Translations under genes and position numbers: made by a program
Source of the DNA: Clostridiales bacterium 38-18
GTDB lineage: Bacteria; Bacillota; Clostridia; Peptostreptococcales; Acidaminobacteraceae
Length of the DNA: 64,000 nt
Direction of reading: 5' to 3'
Assembly (NCBI GenBank): GCA_001897605.1
Contig: MKTL01000024.1
Coordinates: 1 to 64,000, forward strand
In this document: in pieces, positions 14,753-23,102 of the stretch
How positions within the stretch are numbered: position 1 is the stretch's first letter
How the letters are laid out: every line of letters begins with the position of its first letter
Notes under the pieces: model-generated
The model's input: the letters and a program-made list of their open reading frames with translations, nothing else
Told to the model about the DNA's origin: nothing
Database searches by the model: none

Positions 14753-17229
14753 GGTGTCACCTCTTTTTCATCTGAAAGCTCTGACGCAGGCATCATAAGA
14801 TACGGGTTCATGGTAAGCGTATCAACGATGAGCTGACCCATTGCGGTCATCATTTCTTCATTGATATGTGCCACAGTATCCCATTCCATATTTACAGGTG
14901 TATTGCCATAATTGCCGATGCCCATGCTGGTTAGCGCATTGAGTCTTAACATGGATAGCGCTTCCGTCATGCCGTATTCATAGTGGTAGCGATGGTATTT
15001 CACCGACATTTCTTTAAGACGATCCTCCATGGCAAGACCTACCAGATAGTTTTTGCCATTGGCTCTTTGTGCGGGTAGTGTGGTAATATCCAGCGTGTCA
15101 TTTTCTATATAACCTGGATAATTGATATCGATATAGTAAAACCCATCTGCCATAGACAGCTCAATATCTCTCAGAATGCCAAGATGATACCAACCGCTAC
15201 CTGTATATTTCGAGCCAGTTCTTCCCTCTGCTTGGTTGTCCCAAAAGATGAACTGAACTGATTTTTCAAGCGGTTCCTCTAAATTTGCAAGTACCCTAGC
15301 GACTTCTAAAGCTATCGCCGCAGGCGTTGCATCCATAGCGTAGACCGTATCCACATCGCCACTGTATAAGCCATCGTAGCTGGCACCGATAATGATGGTT
15401 TCGCCCGGGTCTTCTATGGTCTTTCCCTTGCCAGGCAGATAAGCGATGATGTTTCTACCATCATGCACTGGACGCTCAGGCATTTGAAGGGAAAGCGTCA
15501 TCTCTAAGCTACCCGCAGCAAGTAGATCGTAAAGTTCGCCAAACGGGATAATGGTTGTGGTGTTAAACACTTGTGTGCCAAAGGACCACTGGTCACGACC
15601 AAATCCCATAAAGAATTCCACTTGATAGCGAAGGTTGAACTGGTTACTTGCTTTATAATATGAAAGTGGTTTTGCATTATAATCGTTTAGGTAAGGGAAC
15701 TCACTGCCGATAGGGATGATCTGTGAACTCTCGTCGATCGCTATGCCCTCCGCACTTATCTTTTCAGATGTCGTAGCAAGTCCACTATAGACAAAGGTTT
15801 GATCGACAAGGTTATCAAATACATCACGTCCAACGGAGACCAGTCCAAAATCTTTATTCAGCTCAAATACCTTTTCACTGCCATCAGATAGTTTCGCTGT
15901 GATTTGCCCTTCACTGACAAAGACAGGTGTAAGATCCTTAGGACGCATCTTGCCGTCTTTTTCTTCCGTATACGGGATCGTAACGTCCTCAAGCTGATAC
16001 CCTAAATCGATCAGTGTGGACTTAATGTACTCGCCAGCCTGATAGCCACCCTCAGTTCCCGAGACGCGCCCCATATATGCAGGGTCTAAGAGTGTGTCCA
16101 AATGATGAAGTGCGTTCTCAGTATCAAACTGGTAAGCACTTGGATGCCAAGGAATGACGAAGTATAGGACGATCATCACCACGACGAGCACCTTTGCAAT
16201 AACGGGTTTATAATAGCGTCGAAACGCTTTGATTTCCGAGAGAAATAGTTTTGGAGAGAGCGTTGAGAAGAATTTGCGAATGTAACTGATGACCCTCGAA
16301 TTTCGCTTTTGAAATTCAATTCTAAGGCCTTCACCCACGAGGTTAAAGCCCACGATGGCAAGGCTAAAAAGTAGAATCGGATAAAACGTCATCCAGTAAA
16401 CGGTATCAAATTTGCGCATATTCACTGCGATTCGAGATAAGGTCCCGCCCCATTCGGGTTCGAGTATCATACCGTAGTTGGCTTTGAAGGCAAGTGCTTT
16501 TATCTCTCGGGTCACTCCCACGAAGACGTTGAAGACAGCGAGCTGTGCTACTAAAAACATCGCCATGCCCAGTTCTTTAAAGAACAAGCTTACCGCATCG
16601 GGAATCAAATGTGGAAGCACGTTTTGAAAGGCGATGTGCCACTTGGTTTTACCGATGGCAATTTCCCCCTCTATGAAATCCTCCGACATCACTCTTACGG
16701 TAGCATCTTCGATCATACCTGCGAGCTTCGCCCAGCCAAGCGCAGTCAATACCACTGCAAAGGCAAGAATGGCAAGGTCCATCTGAAGGTTTCTGAAGTA
16801 GGCGATGTTGAGAATGATATAACTAAAAATCAAGATCGGAACAGCGGTAAAGAAGGTGTTGAACACTTTGATGAGCCAAGAGATTACTTTTACGCCCATA
16901 CCCGCTGCGATGCCCAGTGGAAAAGCGATGAGCATTCTAAAAAGCGCCACCATAAACACCAGTGTCATGGTATTTCTCGTCCCATAAACCAGTCGCGTGT
17001 AGACATCACGACCTGCGTCATCGGTTCCCATTATGTTATCTTTATTTGGTGGCATTGGGTTATATCCGAATTTCTCAACCCATTGTCCATCTTCTTTCAC
17101 CATTATGTACTTAGGCGTTTCTTCATAGAGTGGATCTTTGTCGGTAAATAAAGTTGGCCACAGATTCATTAACATCAAAAAAACGACGATGAGTAGCCCA
17201 AGGGTCAATGGAAAATTTATCCGCTTCAT
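14749..17229 (-). CDS. DppC-like permease fused to a degenerate M28-peptidase-like ectodomain
   Basis: An 826-residue fusion. Residues 1-335 are a DppC/OppC-type permease (NIMGTDDAGRDVYTRLVYG loop, EDFIEGEIAIGKTKWHI EAA loop). A further hydrophobic segment (about 355-370) leads to an ectodomain resembling M28 aminopeptidases. The catalytic centre is damaged: the metal His of GAHxD is Ser617, and the Glu-Glu pair is Gln666-Ala667, while Asp619 and Asp633 remain. This points to a peptide-binding, not peptide-cutting, domain. No substrate-binding protein gene is present in the operon, so the ectodomain may replace it; that is inference. The start is taken at ATG 17229, although AGGAGG is 11 bases away; a GTG at 17256 is the alternative. 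Confidence 0.85.
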   Translation of the reverse strand: MKRINFPLTLGLLIVVFLMLMNLWPTLFTDKDPLYEETPKYIMVKEDGQWVEKFGYNPMPPNKDNIMGTDDAGRDVYTRLVYGTRNTMTLVFMVALFRMLIAFPLGIAAGMGVKVISWLIKVFNTFFTAVPILIFSYIILNIAYFRNLQMDLAILAFAVVLTALGWAKLAGMIEDATVRVMSEDFIEGEIAIGKTKWHIAFQNVLPHLIPDAVSLFFKELGMAMFLVAQLAVFNVFVGVTREIKALAFKANYGMILEPEWGGTLSRIAVNMRKFDTVYWMTFYPILLFSLAIVGFNLVGEGLRIEFQKRNSRVISYIRKFFSTLSPKLFLSEIKAFRRYYKPVIAKVLVVVMIVLYFVIPWHPSAYQFDTENALHHLDTLLDPAYMGRVSGTEGGYQAGEYIKSTLIDLGYQLEDVTIPYTEEKDGKMRPKDLTPVFVSEGQITAKLSDGSEKVFELNKDFGLVSVGRDVFDNLVDQTFVYSGLATTSEKISAEGIAIDESSQIIPIGSEFPYLNDYNAKPLSYYKASNQFNLRYQVEFFMGFGRDQWSFGTQVFNTTTIIPFGELYDLLAAGSLEMTLSLQMPERPVHDGRNIIAYLPGKGKTIEDPGETIIIGASYDGLYSGDVDTVYAMDATPAAIALEVARVLANLEEPLEKSVQFIFWDNQAEGRTGSKYTGSGWYHLGILRDIELSMADGFYYIDINYPGYIENDTLDITTLPAQRANGKNYLVGLAMEDRLKEMSVKYHRYHYEYGMTEALSMLRLNALTSMGIGNYGNTPVNMEWDTVAHINEEMMTAMGQLIVDTLTMNPYLMMPASELSDEKEVTP

Positions 17230-17501
17230 AGTTGCTCTGTCCTCCTGTTTGGTCACTTTCCTTTAACAAACATTATATTTTATTCCACATAAATTGTCAT
17301 AAGATAATAAATATTCTAATGCAATTCTTAAATAACTGTCTTGTCAGATGTACTAAAATTAGTACATTATACACAAAATGGTAATTTCATAGAGTCTTTA
17401 CATTTGTCAGGTTTAAATTCCCATCTGTTTATGATAAGGTATTAAAGTAACAATTCCATCAGATTAATTATAAATTACATCATATGAAACGAGGTCATAC
17501 T

Positions 17502-17759
17502 ATGAGTAAAAAAGTCGTACTTTACACCACTTCTACTTGCCCTTACTGTATCAAAGCGTTAAGAAAGCTTGATGAAAAGGGCGTGAAATATGAAAATATC
17601 AACGTCAGAGAGAATCCAGAACAGTTTGATGCCATCATGGCTAAAACGGGCTGGGATACAGTGCCACAGATCTTCGTAGAGGATCAATTCATTGGTGGCT
17701 GCGACGATTTACACGCACTGGATCGCAAAGGCGAGCTTGATGCGATCTTGGGATTATAG
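17502..17759 (+). CDS. grxC: Glutaredoxin
   Basis: An 85-residue glutaredoxin of the GrxC type, a cytosolic dithiol oxidoreductase. The redox site CPYC lies at residues 12-15 (STCPYCIKALRKL), the cis-Pro loop is TVPQIFV and the glutathione-binding GG-D motif is IGGCDDLHAL. An upstream in-frame ATG at 17484 has no ribosome binding site, while the ATG at 17502 follows GAGG, so the shorter form is preferred. It is divergent from the ABC transporter and closed by a strong terminator. Confidence 0.93.
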   Translation: MSKKVVLYTTSTCPYCIKALRKLDEKGVKYENINVRENPEQFDAIMAKTGWDTVPQIFVEDQFIGGCDDLHALDRKGELDAILGL

Positions 17760-17767
17760 TCAAACAT

Positions 17768-17801
17768 GCAAAAAAGCTTAACATCCGTTAAGCTTTTTTT
17801 A
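17768..17801 (+). terminator. Terminator of the glutaredoxin gene
   Basis: Perfect 12-pair stem (17771-17782 with 17787-17798), loop ATCC, followed by T. Flanking A and T runs make it usable in both directions. Confidence 0.93.
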
Positions 17802-17820
17802 TGCGCTAAATTATGTATGA

Positions 17821-17967
17821 TTACTCTTTAAACAAATACTTATCTACCAGCCATGCCAAAATGACAATAACTAGAATAGGTAAAAATAGGTTGATCTTAC
17901 GCAAATAAATCAAAGTTAAATTGAATAACAATAAAAATAGAATGATCCCAATTACTCGTATGTTCAT
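17821..17967 (-). CDS. Small two-helix membrane protein (48 aa)
   Basis: A 48-residue frame, starting MNIRVIGIILFLLLFNLTLI and ending WLVDKYLFKE. It has two hydrophobic helices (about 6-21 and 27-41) separated by a YLRKIN turn, so it would be a hairpin membrane protein with both ends on the same side. AGAGGTGAAGG lies before the ATG. No family recognised. It follows the damaged nucleotidyltransferase gene on the same strand by ten bases. Confidence 0.6.
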   Translation of the reverse strand: MNIRVIGIILFLLLFNLTLIYLRKINLFLPILVIVILAWLVDKYLFKE

Positions 17968-17976
17968 CCTTCACCT

Positions 17977-18121
17977 CTACTCGATTGAATATACAACTCT
18001 TAAGGTGTTCTTTACATCCTCAATATTTTCAAACCCTGTTTTCATAGTTCTTAAATAATCTCCATCATCTTTCAAAAGACTAATAAACTGAGCTATTTCC
18101 GATTTAATTATAAAAGGTACA
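17977..18121 (-). pseudogene. Detached 3' end of the nucleotidyltransferase gene
   Basis: In the minus-strand frame one base off from the nucleotidyltransferase, the sequence continues with VPFIIKSEIAQFISLLKDDG and on to VVYSIE before a stop at 17977. This is the expected helical C-terminus for this protein type. Removing one A from the six-A run at 18122-18127 joins it to the upstream frame and would give about 258 residues in total. Confidence 0.7.
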
Positions 18122-18754
18122 TTTTTTCATTGGAACACTAGTAAGAAGTTCAGCGAGTCGTACAACGTCGTTTTTGTGCTTTTTAATATCGTCGCCGTTC
18201 ACTTCGTTTCCTCCCGCTTTTTTACGGGTTAGGTCCAAGAATGCAGTTATCTTTAGTGGAATGATAACGTGCTCGTCTGCTATCACTATACCATTCATTT
18301 CTTTACGGTTAGACATGAGGAAGTCGTAATATTCCTGGTTCATGATGATTGCTGATAAACTGACTATGTCGCCATCTATTTCTATTGGGTATGCCACTTG
18401 GCCGCTTGATAAGTCCAGCTCAGCATTGCCAGAGAGTAGTTCAATCATGTATGGATAGCCGTATATTTTGGGTTCATCAAATCTGTAAAATACACCGTTA
18501 TCATTTTTGCTTTGTTTAACTCTATACTTTCCTTCTTTAATGAATGTCCAAAAGTGATCTTTGAACTCCTTTGTAAGCGCCTTTGCACATAGCACCAAAT
18601 CGAGATCTTTCGTGCTTCTAGCGCTCAAACTTGCATCTTCAAGTAGCAACTTTGTTGCACTTCCACCGATAAGAACATATTGGTCCTTATAATCTGTAAA
18701 ATGTCTTTTGAAAGTTTCAAGTTCAATAGAACCAATAGCTTTATTACTTGTCAT
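18104..18754 (-). CDS. AbiEii-like nucleotidyltransferase, frameshifted near its end
   Basis: A 216-residue frame with a minimal nucleotidyltransferase core: LIGGSATKLLL (Gly30-Gly31-Ser32) followed by STKDLDLVL (Asp50, Asp52) and a later IVSLSAIIMNQEYYDFLM and KHKNDVVRLAELL helix. This is the layout of AbiEii/AbiGii-type toxins, some of which modify tRNA ends. The frame stops early after a six-A run; one base fewer would add about 42 residues of matching helical sequence (to 17977). The gene may be inactivated, slippage-controlled or mis-sequenced. It overlaps its winged-helix partner by ATGA. Confidence 0.75.
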   Translation of the reverse strand: MTSNKAIGSIELETFKRHFTDYKDQYVLIGGSATKLLLEDASLSARSTKDLDLVLCAKALTKEFKDHFWTFIKEGKYRVKQSKNDNGVFYRFDEPKIYGYPYMIELLSGNAELDLSSGQVAYPIEIDGDIVSLSAIIMNQEYYDFLMSNRKEMNGIVIADEHVIIPLKITAFLDLTRKKAGGNEVNGDDIKKHKNDVVRLAELLTSVPMKKCTFYN

Positions 18755-19761
18755 TCATTCCTCCTTGTAAAGTAGTCATCTAACATCTTGTCAATCTCGC
18801 TTCTGACCCTTTCATCGCCTTCATCGATCAAAGTGAGCGCTGTTGAAAGCTCATTAAGAACGCCGTTTTTAGAAGACAATTTATGACGGAATAGCTGTAT
18901 CTCTATCGAGCCAGGCTCTTTGATTGGAATTATTTCCATATAATTTGACAATAAGTTTAACTTTTTACTTGAAACTCCGTATATTGGATTATTTGGTCTT
19001 GATAGCATGGAGTATTCAGCTAAAGCTGACTCACCTGACAATTTGATCTCAATTGGAACCTCATACAAGTCAAAATTATCGACCAATTTAGAATAAATGT
19101 TTTTTTGAACCGGATTGCTAAGGTATGGAAGCGCACGGTTCCATACTTCCCTTTTAGATCCGATAAGTTTATAAGAATTGACATCGTTACTTTTGATAAG
19201 TTCTACAAGTTTGAACTTTATCAGTTCTTTATATCCCCTTGAGATTGACATGAGTGATACTTCCAAAACTTCAGATAGCTCCTTCATTGAATTTACTGGA
19301 TGTAACTCACTGAGCAAGTAAATTAACAAACTTTGAGCGGTCGGTGACAATTTTTTTTGAGAAGATATATTTTGACTTGAATATCTAGTGCTATAGCGTT
19401 CATTAAAAATTGTGCCGATTTCCAAAATAAAAATCTGCTTTCCTGGGATGATGAATGCTATTCTCTCTTCCATCAGTCTCTTTCTTAGATATTCAGAAAT
19501 AGTAACAAAAACAAAGATAATCGAAATGTTGTTATTTAATAATTCTCTTAACTTATTCCTTCTGTTTATCAACTTTTCAATACTCATACCTGAACTATTC
19601 TTTACCTCAACCAAAAGGAATTTCTCATCAAACAACTTGATCCAACGCATTGAATATTCATTTTTCATATATCCCGGAAAATTTGATTGGTCTGATTCGC
19701 CAATATCTTCAAAATCGACTAGGCTGTTATCGATATACTTTAGAATGATATCACTATTCAT
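18751..19761 (-). CDS. Winged-helix protein, probable partner/antitoxin of the nucleotidyltransferase
   Basis: A 336-residue protein. Residues about 1-130 resemble a restriction-endonuclease-like or sensor module (FLLVEVKNSSGMS, IFVFVTISEYLRKRL). Residues about 138-193 form a MarR-like helix-turn-helix (SMKELSEVLEVSLMSISRGYKELIKFKLVEL). The C-terminal 140 residues (YEVPIEIKLSGESALAEYSML) are like those of regulators paired with AbiEii-type toxins. The coupling (ATGA) and the 14-bp inverted repeat upstream fit an autoregulating antitoxin of a type IV-like pair, which is an inference from layout. Confidence 0.7.
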   Translation of the reverse strand: MNSDIILKYIDNSLVDFEDIGESDQSNFPGYMKNEYSMRWIKLFDEKFLLVEVKNSSGMSIEKLINRRNKLRELLNNNISIIFVFVTISEYLRKRLMEERIAFIIPGKQIFILEIGTIFNERYSTRYSSQNISSQKKLSPTAQSLLIYLLSELHPVNSMKELSEVLEVSLMSISRGYKELIKFKLVELIKSNDVNSYKLIGSKREVWNRALPYLSNPVQKNIYSKLVDNFDLYEVPIEIKLSGESALAEYSMLSRPNNPIYGVSSKKLNLLSNYMEIIPIKEPGSIEIQLFRHKLSSKNGVLNELSTALTLIDEGDERVRSEIDKMLDDYFTRRNE

Positions 19762-19827
19762 AAGTCCCCCTATGCTAACTTTGGGTATTTATCTCTACAA
19801 CTTTATAACAATATATTATCACTATAT

Positions 19828-19860
19828 TTTACATTTAACAACACAATTGTTAAATGTAAA
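19828..19860. promoter_or_regulatory. Perfect 14-bp inverted repeat, likely operator
   Basis: TTTACATTTAACAA (19828-19841) and its exact complement (19847-19860) flank the five bases CACAA. It lies 67 bases upstream of the winged-helix gene and 44 bases after the pflA stop. There is no T-run on the minus strand after it, so it fits an operator better than a terminator. AbiEi-type antitoxins are known to bind inverted repeats upstream of their own operon. Confidence 0.7.
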
Positions 19861-19903
19861 TTCAAATGTTATCAGTATGAGACTTAATAAATAGTCTTTA
19901 AAC

Positions 19904-20581
19904 TTAAAACTCTTTCCTATACTTCATCTGCCAATCCGACCATTTATCCATGCCAAGATTATGATACGGCAAAAACTCAAGTCTTTCCCTGCTTGGATGC
20001 TCGGTCAGAGCATCCAAAAGCCTTTTCTGTGCCTCGGTGTCATAATGCCCCTTTAAAACCACTTGCCTGATCCAGTAAGGTTTCTCCGTTTTCTTTAGAT
20101 GGTTAAGAACGTGCATTGGCTTTTCCATGCTGTGTCCCGTTAGTGACTGATGAAAGTCCTCTTCTGTCGCTTTAATATCCAAAATCACCAAATCAACCGC
20201 ATCGATCAGCTTCATAGCAGCCTTATCGGTTATACTCCCTGACGTATCCAGCGTAATGTGAATACCCGCTTTTTTGAGTGCATGGACAAGCGGCATCAAC
20301 GCCTGTGCCTGCATCAAAGCCTCACCACCAGAAAAAGTAACACCACCACCATTTTTATAATAGGGTTTGTACCGTAAAGCCAAATCATATAAGCTTTGAA
20401 GTGACATGATCTCCCCATCACCCACACCCAGTCGCCATGAATCTGCATTATGACAGTAGGCACAGCGCATTGGACACCCCTGTAAAAAGATGACCGTTCT
20501 TATGCCTGGCCCATCTAGTGCGCCTAGGGTTTCAATTTTATATACTTCTACAAACCGATTGATCAATTTAAACAAACTCAT
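19904..20581 (-). CDS. pflA: Pyruvate formate-lyase activating enzyme
   Basis: A 225-residue radical SAM enzyme that uses a [4Fe-4S] cluster and S-adenosylmethionine to abstract a hydrogen from PflB and so create the glycyl radical. The cluster motif CPMRCAYC (Cx3Cx2C) is present, with the SAM-binding FSGGEALMQ segment and the upstream [19 protein letters not shown] typical of PflA. Its start overlaps the end of pflB by 14 bases, so the two are co-transcribed. Confidence 0.96.
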   Translation of the reverse strand: MSLFKLINRFVEVYKIETLGALDGPGIRTVIFLQGCPMRCAYCHNADSWRLGVGDGEIMSLQSLYDLALRYKPYYKNGGGVTFSGGEALMQAQALMPLVHALKKAGIHITLDTSGSITDKAAMKLIDAVDLVILDIKATEEDFHQSLTGHSMEKPMHVLNHLKKTEKPYWIRQVVLKGHYDTEAQKRLLDALTEHPSRERLEFLPYHNLGMDKWSDWQMKYRKEF

Positions 20582-22796
20582 GATAGGTCCGACTGATTAC
20601 TTCTAGCTGCTGTGTTCTACTAAGGCGATGGAAGTTGACAGCATATCCTGATACGCGAATGGTTAGGTTGGGATAGTTTTCAGGATGCGCCATTGCGTCC
20701 ATGAGCTTTTCACGACTTAGTACATTGACGTTGAGGTGGTGGGCGTTTTGAGTAAAGTACCCGTCCATGATGGTGACTAAGTTGTCGATTCGCGTCGATT
20801 GATCTTTGCCAATGGTTTCTGGTCTGATAGAAAACGTACACGAAACGCCATCTCTACAGCAATCAAATGGAATCTTAGCCACAGAATTAAGCGATGCCAA
20901 TGCCCCCTTGGTTTCTCTACCATGCATTGGATTTGCTCCTGGTGCGAATGCCTCTCCCGCTTTTCTACCATCCGGTGTACTGCCTGTTTTCTTTCCGTAA
21001 ACCACATTTGAAGTAATGGTGAGAATCGATAACGTGTGCTCTGCTTCTCGGTAGGTCTTATGCTTTCTGAGTTTCGTGATAAAGCGCTCTGTAAGATTTG
21101 ATGCAATCGTATCAACTCTATCGTCATCATTGCCGTATTTCGGAAAATCACCGTCTATATGAAAATCTATCATCAATCCTGCTTCATTATAAATTGGCGT
21201 CACTTTGGCGTATTTTATAGCCGATAAAGAGTCCGCGACCACGCTAAGTCCCGCCACGCCAAATGCCATGTAGCGATGGACATCTGTATCGTGTAATGCC
21301 ATTTGCGTTTTTTCATAGGCATACTTGTCATGCATATAGTGGATGATGTTCATGGTATTCACGTACTTTTCGCAGATCCAGTCTAGCATCTTGTCAAAGG
21401 CTTGTTCTACGGTTTGATAATCCAAAGCGTCTGTGGTAAGCGAATGCACGTTTAACCCTGGAGCGATTTGCTCTCCTGTAAACTCATCCCTTCCATCGTT
21501 TAGAGCCAGTAGCAGTGTCTTCGCTAGGTTGCAGCGCGCGCCAAAGAACTGCATCTCCTTGCCAATGCGCATCGCAGAAACACAGCATGCGATCCCATAG
21601 TCATCGCCGTAGAGTGGTCGCATGAGGTCGTCGTTCTCATACTGGATGGCGTCTGATTCGATGGACATTTTCGCACAGTATTTTTTGAAGGATTCAGGTA
21701 ACGCCTCTGACCAAAGTACCGTCATGTTTGGCTCAGGTGCTGGCCCCAAGTTCGTCAGTGTGTGCAAAAATCGAAAGGTCGTTTTTGTAACCAAAGTTCT
21801 GCCGTCGAGTGCCATGCCACCTAAGCTCTCCGTAATCCACAGCGGATCGCCAGCGAAAAGTTCATTGTAATCCGGTGTTCTGAGCTGTCTCGCCATTCTG
21901 AGTTTTATGATAAAATCATCCACCAGTTCTTGCGCAGCAGCCTCGTTTAATTTTCCAGTTTTGATGTCTTTTTCGATGTAGATGTCGAGAAAAGTACTGA
22001 CTCTTCCCAATGACATGGCTGCACCATTTTGCTCTTTGATTGCACCGAGGTAACCATAATAAGTCCATTGAATGGCCTCTTTGGCATCTGATGCTGGCTT
22101 GCCGATATCATGACCATAGGCAGCTGCCATTTCTTTTAATTTATATAAAAAGTCGATTTGTTTATAGAGTTCTTCGATCAGCGTGATGCTTTCAGCAAGC
22201 ATGGGGTTATTTTCTCTTTGTTTCTTGTCCGCTTCCTTTTCAAGGATGAGGCGATCGATGCCGTATAGTGCGATGCGTCTATAGTCGCCGATGATGCGCC
22301 CTCTTCCATAGGCGTCTGGTAGTCCTGTAAGGATTCCCGCTGAACGTAGCTTTTTAATCTCGTCTGAGTACACTCTGAACACGCCGTCGTTGTGTGTGGT
22401 TTTGTAAGCAAAATGCTCTTCCACTTGCTCAGATAATTTATAGCCGTAGGCTTCACAAGCTTGTCTCGCCATTCGTATACCACCGAAAGGGTTGACGCCG
22501 CGCTTTAACGGTGCATCGGTTTGAAGTCCGACGATTAATTCTTTTTCTCGATCGATATAGCCTGGCTCGTAGGAAAGTAAAGATGAGACACGGTCGGTGT
22601 CGATATCAAGGACACCACCTGCACGCACTTCTTCATGCATTAAATCCTGTACTTCACGCCAAATAGCGTGCGTCCTATCTGTTGGCGTCGCTAAGAATGT
22701 GTCATCACCTTCATAGGGTGTGTAATTTTCGATGATAAATTGTCTAACGTCAATGCTCTTTTCCCATAACTTTTCTTCTTGATTTGATCTTTGCAC
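20568..22796 (-). CDS. pflB: Formate C-acetyltransferase (pyruvate formate-lyase)
   Basis: A 742-residue glycyl radical enzyme converting pyruvate and CoA to acetyl-CoA and formate in anaerobic fermentation. The catalytic Cys404-Cys405 pair lies in [20 protein letters not shown], and the radical site Gly717 in RVSGYAVNF near the C-terminus. The length is normal. The start is GTG, placed four bases behind AGGAGGG. A ZTP riboswitch with an expression-platform terminator lies in the leader, so expression should rise when ZTP accumulates under folate shortage. Confidence 0.96.
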   Translation of the reverse strand: MQRSNQEEKLWEKSIDVRQFIIENYTPYEGDDTFLATPTDRTHAIWREVQDLMHEEVRAGGVLDIDTDRVSSLLSYEPGYIDREKELIVGLQTDAPLKRGVNPFGGIRMARQACEAYGYKLSEQVEEHFAYKTTHNDGVFRVYSDEIKKLRSAGILTGLPDAYGRGRIIGDYRRIALYGIDRLILEKEADKKQRENNPMLAESITLIEELYKQIDFLYKLKEMAAAYGHDIGKPASDAKEAIQWTYYGYLGAIKEQNGAAMSLGRVSTFLDIYIEKDIKTGKLNEAAAQELVDDFIIKLRMARQLRTPDYNELFAGDPLWITESLGGMALDGRTLVTKTTFRFLHTLTNLGPAPEPNMTVLWSEALPESFKKYCAKMSIESDAIQYENDDLMRPLYGDDYGIACCVSAMRIGKEMQFFGARCNLAKTLLLALNDGRDEFTGEQIAPGLNVHSLTTDALDYQTVEQAFDKMLDWICEKYVNTMNIIHYMHDKYAYEKTQMALHDTDVHRYMAFGVAGLSVVADSLSAIKYAKVTPIYNEAGLMIDFHIDGDFPKYGNDDDRVDTIASNLTERFITKLRKHKTYREAEHTLSILTITSNVVYGKKTGSTPDGRKAGEAFAPGANPMHGRETKGALASLNSVAKIPFDCCRDGVSCTFSIRPETIGKDQSTRIDNLVTIMDGYFTQNAHHLNVNVLSREKLMDAMAHPENYPNLTIRVSGYAVNFHRLSRTQQLEVISRTYHEFV

Positions 22797-22835
22797 AGTT
22801 CCCTCCTAGGATAATAAGTTTTATGCTAGAGGGTG

Positions 22836-22945
22836 CAAAAAAGCCGACACACCCCGAGCATATAATGCCCAGGCGGTCGGCTAACTGTCTTTATTACACT
22901 CAATCCCTCGTGGTAAACCCCACTGATTCCGCCAGTCTTGAGTAG
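22836..22945 (-). promoter_or_regulatory. ZTP (pfl-type) riboswitch with terminator
   Basis: Read on the minus strand: an ACTGGCGGAATCAGTGGGG segment with the closing ACCACGAGGGA, a linker, then the diagnostic CCGCCTGGGCA (22866-22876), which forms the pseudoknot with GGCGG. The 3' part of the aptamer also enters a GCCGAC...GTCGGC stem followed by six T, which is the intrinsic terminator of the switch. Ligand binding should favour read-through into pflB. This class was originally named the pfl motif for this position. Confidence 0.93.
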
Positions 22946-23052
22946 ACATAATTTTAACTTGTGTTTATTATAACTGAGTTAGGTTGGGATGTAAAGCAAT
23001 TTAGTATATCCCATTAGCAAATTGTAATATAATTACATTTATATGAACTTTC

Positions 23053-23088
23053 GAAAAAAAGAACCCCGAGATCACTCTCGAGGTTCTT
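23053..23088 (-). terminator. Terminator of the transketolase gene
   Basis: A 13-pair stem with one G-U pair (23059-23071 with 23076-23088), loop of four bases, then seven T on the minus strand. It is 15 bases past the stop at 23103. Confidence 0.93.
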
Positions 23089-23102
23089 CATCAAATAGCA
23101 TC

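Noticed and set aside
14749-16200. Active M28 zinc aminopeptidase
   Set aside because: The first metal His and both Glu of the active site are replaced (Ser617, Gln666, Ala667), so a working metal centre is unlikely.
16609-17151. 180-codon plus-strand frame
   Set aside because: It lies opposite the well-supported permease part of the fusion gene and its translation has no membrane or domain logic.
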